Of a stretch of 12,564 nucleotides of DNA, positions 6,791-12,564 are shown in pieces. The position numbers and the translations under genes are program-made. Within the stretch, counting starts at the first letter, position 1. Every line of letters starts with the position of its first letter. The DNA is taken from contig CAZQSL010000105.1 of the NCBI GenBank assembly GCA_964595945.1, forward strand, positions 1-12,564. Direction: 5' to 3'. Source of the stretch: CAZQSL01 sp964595945 (GTDB taxonomy: Bacteria > UBP15 > UBA6099 > JAJRTR01). The notes under the pieces are model-generated. The model did no database searches, had not been told where the DNA came from, and saw only the letters and a program-made list of their open reading frames with translations.

Positions 6791-9208
6791 TCACTTGACT
6801 TCGGCCGGAATGATTTCCGGCAAAGGTTCTTCGAAAACGGGGGCCGCACCGGTTGTGGCGATAATTTTGTCATAAATCTCATTCAGCGCCTCCGAGCTTT
6901 TTTTCGATTTGCGCTTGAGTTGTATGAAAGGGATCAGGGTTTCGAGGCGGTTCTGTTTTTCATAAGTGTCGAAAAGGCCGTCAACAGCTTCTCTGGAGGA
7001 AGGGTTGAGCTCGACTGCTCTCATATACTCGAGTCCTGCCGCCGGAAAATTTGATTGCTGGACGTAGGCCCAGGCGAGGGCAATATGGCCTTCGACATCG
7101 CTTGGATTGGCGAGCAGGAGGAGTTGCGAGAGCTTGATCACCTTGTCGGTATCCTGATTGTGTTCTTTTTCGATTTTGACGAGTTGTTCGAGTACTTTGC
7201 GGTTGCCGGGATATTTGTCGAGAAAATCATAGAAGAGGATGGAGAGGCCGGGGATGTCGTCGCGTGCGGTGAAGATGCCGACAAGTCCGGCAACTGCCTG
7301 ATCGAGATACTTGTTGAGGTTTTCTTCGCGCTGGCTCATCATGACAAGGGTGTTGAAATCGAGCTGTCCGCCGCCATGAAGCTGTTCCATGAATTCTGAG
7401 TAGACCTTCTGAGAGTGAGCGAGCAGCGCGTCCAAACCGGTGTTGTAGAGCGCTTCGGCCCTGGGGGTATTGCCGTTGTCCTCATAATATTTAGCGAGAG
7501 TCGCGTAAACGCCGAGATCGGTATTGTTTTTGCGGGTGACGGCGGACTCGAATAAATTTCTGGCGGCAGCGGTGTCACCGTCTGTCTCATGGATATATCC
7601 GATCATGGCGAGGCCGTAGCCGTCGGTGGGAAATGCTTCGGCCATCTTGCGGAAGTAATCGATGGTGGTCTGTTTTGAGGAAAGCGTTTTGTGCAAAGCG
7701 CCGGCATCGCGCCATGAGTCGAAGTCTTTGCGGTCGCGCGTTATGATGCTGAGGTATTGGGCGAGGGCTTCGCTGTTCATCGACTTGCGTTTGAGCATGG
7801 TCGCGTAGCGGCGGCGCGTGTCGAGATCATTGGGAGACAGCTCGATGGTTTTTTTATAGTATTCGATGGATTTATCCGAGTCGTATCTGTTTTCGTACAG
7901 AGTGGCGAGAGTGGAATATGCTTCGGCGTGTTTTGGGTTGATTTTAATGGTTTTTTCGAGTTCGGCGATAGCGTCGTTGTTGCGTTCGAGCTTTGCGAGA
8001 GTGATGGCGTGCATGTAGTAGAGGTCGGCATTGCTGGTACGTTTCGAGATGAGTTTTGCGATCTGTTTTTCGGCGGCATCGAATTTGTTGTTGTTGATGA
8101 GTATTTTTGCGTAGGTTTCGCCGATCTCGAAGCTGTCCGGGTACTTGGCAAGGAGTTTTTCGATGTAGAATTCGGCAGATTCATAGTCTCCTTTCTGCGC
8201 GAAAAGAGAAGCGAGGGCAGTGAGGAGATCGGTATTGGTATCGCCGGAGTCGACGGCGCGTTTCATGGCTGTTTCCGCTTTTTTATAGTTGCCCGCCTTA
8301 TAGGCGCAGACGCCAATGTAGTAGTCGAGTTTGGGCGTGTCTGGAGCGAGGCGGGCTACCTGTTCGAAGAGAGGGACGGCGCGGCTGTAATGGCCGGCGA
8401 GGGCGAGTACGGCTGCGTAATTCATGATCATTTCAGGGTTGTTGCCGGGTGGTTTGATCTTGAATGCCTTGTCGAAATGGGGGACGGCCCTGGCGTATTT
8501 GTTTTGCTGGTAGTAGACAACGCCTAGAGCGTAGTAAATGTCGTAAGAATTGGGAAACTGGGATTTGAGTTTTTCGAGGATGATGGCGGCGCGGGCGTTC
8601 TCTCCCTTTTGGGCGAGGCTGAGGGCATATTTGAGCATGGTCTGAGGTTTGTTGGGGGAATTGGGGAGGAGGGAGAGGATGCGGTCTGCGGCGGTGTAGT
8701 CGCCCTTGTCGTGATAGAGAGCGGCGAGAGCGGTGAGAGCCTGTTCTTCCGGGCCGATGAGCTTGATGTATTTTTCGAGGAAACGGATAGCTTCGCCGAT
8801 TTTGTCGTGATGGATCATTATGTTTGCGAGGCCGAGGTATGGTTCGGGCAGAGCCGGGTTGCGTGAGATGGCCATGCGGAAGGCGGATTCCGCGGGTCCG
8901 AATTTTTCGAGGCGATAGTAGCAGAGTCCGAGCGCCATTTTGATTTTTGCGTTGTTGGGGTGTGCGGCGTCGAGTTTTTCGAAGAAAATGGCGGCGTCCA
9001 GAAACCTGCCTTCTTCGTAGGCCTTGATGCCTTCGTCGGCTTTTGAAAGGGATTGGAGTTCTTCGATGGAGGGCAGGGGGGGAGGGGTAGTGAGGTCGCC
9101 GTAGGGTAGAGAAGGTGTGGAGTGGGTCGCGATAGCAATAATGGCGATGAGAAAGACGATTGCCGGCAGCATGATACCGGAGATGAGGCGGGATTTGAGA
9201 TTTGACAT
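6791..9208 (-). CDS. membrane-anchored protein with about 18 TPR repeats
   Basis: From ATG at 9208 the product is 805 residues. One hydrophobic N-terminal span (LISGIMLPAIVFLIAIIAIA, about residues 7-27) with Lys/Arg before it should act as an uncleaved anchor. A Pro-rich linker (TTPPPLPS) follows, and then almost only TPR units of 34 residues. About sixteen run without a break from residue 57 to 600 (for example a unit starting YYALGVVYYQQNKYARAV). A non-repeat linker follows, then two or three more units near 650-755, and a short charged tail ending in EEPLPEIIPAEVK. TPR proteins of this form are scaffolds for complexes at the inner membrane, often in polysaccharide, O-glycosylation or secretion pathways. 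In-frame starts at 9232 (ATG) and 9256 (GTG) exist; the -10 candidate at 9258-9263 would place 9256 upstream of the transcript. The glycosyltransferase gene lies just downstream. Partner unknown. Confidence 0.88.
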   Translation of the reverse strand: MSNLKSRLISGIMLPAIVFLIAIIAIATHSTPSLPYGDLTTPPPLPSIEELQSLSKADEGIKAYEEGRFLDAAIFFEKLDAAHPNNAKIKMALGLCYYRLEKFGPAESAFRMAISRNPALPEPYLGLANIMIHHDKIGEAIRFLEKYIKLIGPEEQALTALAALYHDKGDYTAADRILSLLPNSPNKPQTMLKYALSLAQKGENARAAIILEKLKSQFPNSYDIYYALGVVYYQQNKYARAVPHFDKAFKIKPPGNNPEMIMNYAAVLALAGHYSRAVPLFEQVARLAPDTPKLDYYIGVCAYKAGNYKKAETAMKRAVDSGDTNTDLLTALASLFAQKGDYESAEFYIEKLLAKYPDSFEIGETYAKILINNNKFDAAEKQIAKLISKRTSNADLYYMHAITLAKLERNNDAIAELEKTIKINPKHAEAYSTLATLYENRYDSDKSIEYYKKTIELSPNDLDTRRRYATMLKRKSMNSEALAQYLSIITRDRKDFDSWRDAGALHKTLSSKQTTIDYFRKMAEAFPTDGYGLAMIGYIHETDGDTAAARNLFESAVTRKNNTDLGVYATLAKYYEDNGNTPRAEALYNTGLDALLAHSQKVYSEFMEQLHGGGQLDFNTLVMMSQREENLNKYLDQAVAGLVGIFTARDDIPGLSILFYDFLDKYPGNRKVLEQLVKIEKEHNQDTDKVIKLSQLLLLANPSDVEGHIALAWAYVQQSNFPAAGLEYMRAVELNPSSREAVDGLFDTYEKQNRLETLIPFIQLKRKSKKSSEALNEIYDKIIATTGAAPVFEEPLPEIIPAEVK

Positions 9209-9254
9209 TATGCTGTTGTTTGGTCCTGTCATTTTTGTGGTGTCCGTACAGGGC

Positions 9255-9283
9255 ACTATTATATAAAATAGTATATATTATTC
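9255..9283. promoter_or_regulatory. AT-rich divergent promoter region with an imperfect palindrome
   Basis: This is the most AT-rich stretch in the window and lies between the divergent TPR (minus) and glycosyltransferase (plus) genes. The minus strand carries a perfect TATAAT at 9258-9263. The plus strand has TAAAAT (9264-9269) and TATATT (9274-9279). No good -35 is seen for any of them. Bases 9255-9272 form a palindrome, ACTATTATA against TAAAATAGT, with one mismatched pair, covering the minus -10. A repressor bound there could control both directions. The role is inferred. Confidence 0.45.
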
Positions 9284-9323
9284 CTGATGAAAATGAACAT
9301 GTTGTGGAGCAGCCGGGATATAT

Positions 9324-10337
9324 ATGGAAATACTGTTCGTGAGAAATACAAGACGTGACTATTCGCGTGAGACAGTGATGTGGGGCGATGTGCGAGTCAG
9401 GTATACGAGGGTGGGATGCGAGGATGTCGTCAGGCCTGATCCTGCGGGTGGTTTTAGAGTCGATCAGCTTGCGCTTGAGGAATTTGTCGAGAAGATGAGG
9501 CATGCTGAAGTGCTGATGTGTGATGCACGGACTGCATTGCTTGTGAGGTTTATCGTTGGTGGGCGCGGGCTTCGCGCCGTGCCGCTGATTGTGCTTGACG
9601 GTGACGGGTCCAGAGGATTGGCGGAGATGGCGAAGTGGCTTGCGGGAGTGTATGGCGGCAATCCGCTCGAAATACTTGGGGATGATACGGCGATCAAGTG
9701 GTTTTCGTTTGGGGTAGGTGGAGGCGGGTTATCCGGGATATGTGGAGGGCGATTGTGGCGATTGCCCATTCACCCGTACTTTTTGATGCCATCCCAGATG
9801 GACAGGGTGGTTTTTGATGACAAAGCGGCTCATTGTGCAAAAGGGAATAGTGTGTTTTGCGGAGGTAGCGCCAATCGTGACTGGGCGGCGCTTGTGGTCG
9901 CGTTCGATGGTTTGGATGTCAAGCTGGTTGTGGCAGGTGGAAACATTGCATATTGGGATGAGTCCGGTGGAGATGTGCTATATGCCGAGGATGCTACGGA
10001 TGCGCGGGGAACAAGCCTGCTGTATACATCGGCAATCGCGGTTACACCGGTCGCGGCAGGCATGTGCGGAGGTCTGAAAACTATCGCGCGGGCGATGGCG
10101 GCTGGCAAGCCAGTGGTCGCTACGAGGACTGTGTTTTTGCGTGAACTGTTCGATGACGGGATAGAAGGGTTTTGGGTGAAGGAAGGTAATCCGGCTGATC
10201 TTCGGGAAAAGACGCTGGGGTTGCTGCGTGACACGGTTATGCGTGAACAGATGGGTCTGGCGGCAAAAAAGCGTGCGGCGGCGCTTGCGGAGATGACTTC
10301 AGAGATTTTCATGGATGCTGTCGCCGGCATGATGTGA
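9324..10337 (+). CDS. second GT-B-type glycosyltransferase-like protein (GT4-related)
   Basis: This 337-residue cytoplasmic protein starts at ATG 9324, with GGGA five bases upstream. The C-terminal half has the GT4 layout: SVFCGGSANRDWAALVVAF (176-194), then ARAMAAGKPVVATRTVFLRE (255-274), then DDGIEGFWVKEGNPADL. The usual EX7E acidic pair is absent: ARAMAAGKP has Arg where GT4 enzymes carry the second Glu (EAMAAGKP), and no Glu stands seven residues before. The N-terminal half aligns by eye with the protein at 5654-6715: an L/V-P strand ending in an acidic pair (LDGDG against INDVD), then a K/R-W/F-hydrophobic-G-Y-G segment, then a PI near residue 149. The NRD motif is shared. It heads a plus-strand unit with the exported protein 18 bases downstream. 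It may be a catalytic glycosyltransferase of unusual type or a non-catalytic homologue. Confidence 0.78.
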   Translation: MEILFVRNTRRDYSRETVMWGDVRVRYTRVGCEDVVRPDPAGGFRVDQLALEEFVEKMRHAEVLMCDARTALLVRFIVGGRGLRAVPLIVLDGDGSRGLAEMAKWLAGVYGGNPLEILGDDTAIKWFSFGVGGGGLSGICGGRLWRLPIHPYFLMPSQMDRVVFDDKAAHCAKGNSVFCGGSANRDWAALVVAFDGLDVKLVVAGGNIAYWDESGGDVLYAEDATDARGTSLLYTSAIAVTPVAAGMCGGLKTIARAMAAGKPVVATRTVFLRELFDDGIEGFWVKEGNPADLREKTLGLLRDTVMREQMGLAAKKRAAALAEMTSEIFMDAVAGMM

Positions 10338-10341
10338 TATT

Positions 10342-10346
10342 GGAGG
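10342..10346 (+). promoter_or_regulatory. ribosome binding site that selects GTG 10356
   Basis: GGAGG at 10342-10346 is nine bases before GTG 10356, an ideal spacing. It directly abuts the alternative GTG at 10347, which therefore cannot be the start. The site lies in the 18-base gap after the glycosyltransferase stop, supporting co-translation in one operon. Confidence 0.75.
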
Positions 10347-10355
10347 GTGGCCCAA

Positions 10356-12173
10356 GTGACGAAAACGCTTATTTCGACAGTGGTGCTGGCGACATTGTTA
10401 TGTGCTGGCCCGGCGGCTGGCGCTTCGCAGCAAAACGACAGAAAGGACATTTCCGACATATTCGGAAAGTATGTCGCCGCGATGCTGTCTGAGGATGTCG
10501 AAACGCTCGGTGGACTGACCGCCGGGACTTTTCGCAATGATGGATATGATAAATCAAGACTTTTTGGAGAATTCGCCAGTGTGTTCGGCAGTTGTCAGTA
10601 CACACGGCTTGCCTGCGATGTCAAGAGCATCGAGGTGGCGGGAGACTACGCTAAGCTTACGGTCGAAGGCGATATGAAATACGTTTGCGGCGAAAAAAAC
10701 GGAGCTGCCGAATGTGGTCGCGCGTTCGACAGGATCGGTATCACTTCGATGTGCAGGGCTGATGGCAAATGGCTTGTCTGCGGAAATGGGCAAACCGGTG
10801 TTTCGGTCAAGACAAAGATCATAATGAACAGTTTTTCCGAGGCGATGCTATATGTGACTGTGGTCGACCGTGCAGGTATTGCGTCCGAGGCTTTCCTTGA
10901 GGGACCGGGGCTGAAAGAGCCAATGCCACTCTCTCCCACTGTGGAAGGCGGCAACGAGGCTTTCACTCATGCGATGCCGTTGCTGATTTCACCGATGTCG
11001 ATGGCATTTCCCATTCGTTTGACCGCTACCTGCAGGGTCGATGACGAAATGCAAAAAATTGACATAAGTGTCGATGATCCCAAATTGACGCCGTCCCGTA
11101 TCGTATCTCCAGAAAGCAACGGGATGTACGGTCTGCCCGTTAATTTCCAAATCGAGCCGCCTGTCAAGGGTGTGACTGGCGAAAGGGTCGAACTGTTTGT
11201 CTCAGATATCAATGGCGACAATGTATATACCGGCCGGATCATCGACGGTGACAGCCTTTCCGTGCAGGATGAACTCAGGGCTGGCGACTTATACTTCGCA
11301 TATACATCCCGCCGCATAGGTGACAATGAAATCTTTTCGGAACCGGTAGCTTTTCGTGTGAAGGGGTTCGATGATGAATCACTGGCGCTGAAATATACCT
11401 TTACCGATCCGTATCAGAGCTATTCATACAGTGGCGACGGCAAAAAACATTGGATCACGATGGTTGCTGTCAGAAACAACATTGTCGTGGCGCGCAACGA
11501 GTCCGACGGCAGTATCGACTTTATTGACGCAGCTACGATGAAGGTTTTGAACAGTTATCTGAAAGGCGAGGATACTCCGGCATTTTGTGCCGGCGGAGGC
11601 AGTGTGTATCTCTATGATGCTAAAAAGGCTAAAATCCTCATCATGGATCAAACCGGCAGTATGACGGACGAATGGCAGATCGACCCGGGCGCGAGTGGCA
11701 CGTTGTGTGATGTGACTCCGGATGGCATTATTCTGTTGCACAATACCAGGTCAGGTATGATCGAGTTGTATGACAGGTCGCACAAGATGCTGAGTGCTTT
11801 CACCGTGCCTGACAACACGGCATCGTTTGCGATCGGAGCAGACGGCGTCATATACATTTCCACATCACAGGGCCGTGTTGAGACATACTCGGCATCGGGC
11901 GAAAAAACCGGAGTGCTCGAAGTACCGGACAATATCGATCCAACAAATGGCATACTTGTTTTCAGAGGGGGCAAACTATCGGAAATCATCGACATGAATC
12001 TCCATAGGTACAGTGGTATGACTGATGGGAAATCATATTCGTCGACGATACGCGCTGGAGACGATGGATCTGTGTATGTTTCGTTTACCGATGCCAAAGA
12101 CTGCAATATATGCAATATGACATTCGATCTGATGCCAGGCGGAAAAGTGTTGCGAAGCAATATGTTCCGCTGA
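10356..12173 (+). CDS. exported protein: NTF2-like N-domain and beta-propeller-like C-domain
   Basis: From GTG 10356 the product is 605 residues with a clear signal peptide (MTKTLISTVVLATLLCAGPA), probably cut after AGA at residue 23. There is no proper lipobox, so it should be periplasmic or secreted. Residues 30-147 resemble the SnoaL/DUF4440-type NTF2-like fold (DIFGKYVAAMLSEDVETLGG, then SIEVAGDYAKLTVEGDM) and hold six cysteines (80, 87, 111, 120, 133, 142), enough for three disulfides. Residues 150-340 are beta-rich and may be one or two Ig-like modules. From about 345 there are repeated blade-like units with the pattern hydrophobic strand, DG, hydrophobic strand, then a D-A/R turn (NESDGSIDFIDAATMKV; TPDGIILLHNTRSGMIELYD; GADGVIYISTSQGRVETYSA), as in NHL/PQQ-type propellers. 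A CNIC pair lies near the end. The family is not recognised and no enzymatic motif was seen; a binding or sensing surface protein is likely. Confidence 0.82.
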   Translation: MTKTLISTVVLATLLCAGPAAGASQQNDRKDISDIFGKYVAAMLSEDVETLGGLTAGTFRNDGYDKSRLFGEFASVFGSCQYTRLACDVKSIEVAGDYAKLTVEGDMKYVCGEKNGAAECGRAFDRIGITSMCRADGKWLVCGNGQTGVSVKTKIIMNSFSEAMLYVTVVDRAGIASEAFLEGPGLKEPMPLSPTVEGGNEAFTHAMPLLISPMSMAFPIRLTATCRVDDEMQKIDISVDDPKLTPSRIVSPESNGMYGLPVNFQIEPPVKGVTGERVELFVSDINGDNVYTGRIIDGDSLSVQDELRAGDLYFAYTSRRIGDNEIFSEPVAFRVKGFDDESLALKYTFTDPYQSYSYSGDGKKHWITMVAVRNNIVVARNESDGSIDFIDAATMKVLNSYLKGEDTPAFCAGGGSVYLYDAKKAKILIMDQTGSMTDEWQIDPGASGTLCDVTPDGIILLHNTRSGMIELYDRSHKMLSAFTVPDNTASFAIGADGVIYISTSQGRVETYSASGEKTGVLEVPDNIDPTNGILVFRGGKLSEIIDMNLHRYSGMTDGKSYSSTIRAGDDGSVYVSFTDAKDCNICNMTFDLMPGGKVLRSNMFR

Positions 12174-12186
12174 AACAAGTCTGCAC

Positions 12187-12207
12187 ACTTCTGACTGGAA
12201 GTATTTT
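12187..12207 (+). terminator. weak candidate terminator
   Basis: ACTTC (12187-12191) pairs with GAAGT (12198-12202), extendable by one T-G pair, and is followed by ATTTT. The stem is short, so termination may be partial. Confidence 0.3.
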
Positions 12208-12220
12208 GATGTATTATATA
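12191..12220 (+). promoter_or_regulatory. possible promoter of the 12286 membrane protein gene
   Basis: CTGACT (12191-12196, four of six matches to TTGACA) stands 18 bases before TATATA (12215-12220). This would give a leader of about 60 bases before the ATG at 12286. It overlaps the candidate terminator hairpin, so at most one reading is likely to matter. Confidence 0.25.
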
Positions 12221-12243
12221 TGTGAAATGAAATAGGACGAAAA

Positions 12244-12263
12244 CCGGATACAATCTGATCCGG
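12244..12263. repeat. short inverted repeat CCGGAT-N8-ATCCGG
   Basis: A perfect 6-base inverted repeat with an 8-base spacer lies in the leader 23 bases before the ATG at 12286. There is no T-run, so it is not a standard terminator. It could be an operator or an RNA hairpin near the ribosome site. Confidence 0.35.
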
Positions 12264-12285
12264 CACAGAATGCAAAGGTGGATGT

Positions 12286-12564
12286 ATGGGGACGAAAAAC
12301 CTTGTGTTTTCGCTGGCAGCAGCGGCTTATATACTATTGACGTCGGCGTTTGTGGCGACGAACGCAAGCCGTGATGAGGCGATCCCCGTGTTTGCGCTGA
12401 TGTTTTCTCCATTGCTGATAGCGGGCATTATGGTGAGGAAATCATCTGGCTCCGGCGACGGACTGATGAGAAAAGGTATGCCGTGGGTTAGTGTCATTGT
12501 AGCCTTCGCGCTTTCGGTGGGACTGACGTTATTTGTACTGAGTCTGTACAGCAAGGATAGCCCG
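12286..12564 (+). CDS. multi-pass membrane protein, N-terminal part (runs off window)
   Basis: The frame opens at ATG 12286 and stays open to the window end, giving 93 residues. The start has AAGGTGG at 12275-12281, four bases upstream. An overlapping ATG at 12282 is in another frame that stops early. Three hydrophobic spans are visible: about 6-25 (LVFSLAAAAYILLTSAFVAT), 35-50 (VFALMFSPLLIAGIMV) and 67-88 (WVSVIVAFALSVGLTLFVLS). They are joined by short charged loops, with the basic loop RKSSGSGDG after span two, suggesting that this loop is cytoplasmic. I do not recognise the family. It lies 112 bases after the exported protein on the same strand and may be in the same envelope cluster or have its own promoter. 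Confidence 0.7.
   Translation, partial: MGTKNLVFSLAAAAYILLTSAFVATNASRDEAIPVFALMFSPLLIAGIMVRKSSGSGDGLMRKGMPWVSVIVAFALSVGLTLFVLSLYSKDSP

Noticed and set aside
7757..8527. 256-codon plus-strand open frame inside the TPR gene
   Set aside because: It is a Phe/Val/Gly-rich mirror of TPR codons with no ribosome site; the minus frame has regular TPR repeats.
9254..9256. GTG start for the TPR protein
   Set aside because: It lies two bases downstream of the best -10, so it would be at or before the transcript start; the ATGs at 9208 or 9232 are preferred.
8433..9503. 356-codon minus-strand frame overlapping the TPR gene start
   Set aside because: It is rich in Arg, Pro and His as expected for a shifted frame of TPR coding sequence, and it runs into the divergent gene.
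10347..10349. GTG start for the exported protein
   Set aside because: It directly abuts the GGAGG sequence, leaving no spacing; GTG 10356 is nine bases away.
1..12564. tRNA, rRNA, CRISPR array or insertion sequence
   Set aside because: None of the expected cloverleaf, repeat-spacer, terminal inverted repeat or transposase signals was seen by eye.

Overview
This is a bacterial chromosomal window of moderate G+C with tightly packed genes. It holds ten protein-coding genes, two of them cut by the window edges. No rRNA, tRNA, CRISPR array or transposase was recognised. Signal peptides, a membrane-anchored TPR scaffold, a soluble multi-PAS hybrid kinase and a TrpB2-type enzyme fit a free-living, probably Gram-negative bacterium. 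The genes do not fix the phylum and I do not name one.

Left block (1-2100, all +): the 3' end of an unidentified helical protein (possibly a glycosyltransferase tail), a small unknown protein (459-677), and a complete TrpB2-type tryptophan synthase beta chain (738-2033) closed by a strong intrinsic terminator (2070-2099).

Intergenic block (2100-2387): about 290 bases with short spaced repeats just before the next gene. It also holds a 59-codon stop-free stretch on the minus strand that reads like a protein remnant.

Signalling block (2388-5667, +): a cytoplasmic hybrid histidine kinase with four PAS domains, HisKA/HATPase and a C-terminal receiver, then a YjbQ (UPF0047) family protein. The latter overlaps the convergent glycosyltransferase gene tail-to-tail by 14 bases.

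Envelope-like block (5654-12564): a GT-B-type glycosyltransferase (minus) lies downstream of a large membrane-anchored TPR protein (minus). From an AT-rich divergent region at about 9255-9283, a second, distantly paralogous glycosyltransferase runs on the plus strand, followed 18 bases later by an exported protein (NTF2-like front end, beta-propeller-like back end). The start of a small multi-pass membrane protein follows. The two glycosyltransferase-like proteins bracket the TPR scaffold and both lack the usual EX7E acidic motif, so this cluster is the best candidate here for an undescribed system, perhaps for surface glycan or glycoprotein assembly. That role is inferred from gene content only.

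Across the window the + strand changes from C-rich (left of about 2.05 kb) to G-rich (right of about 2.4 kb) whichever strand the genes use. This change coincides with the intergenic block.
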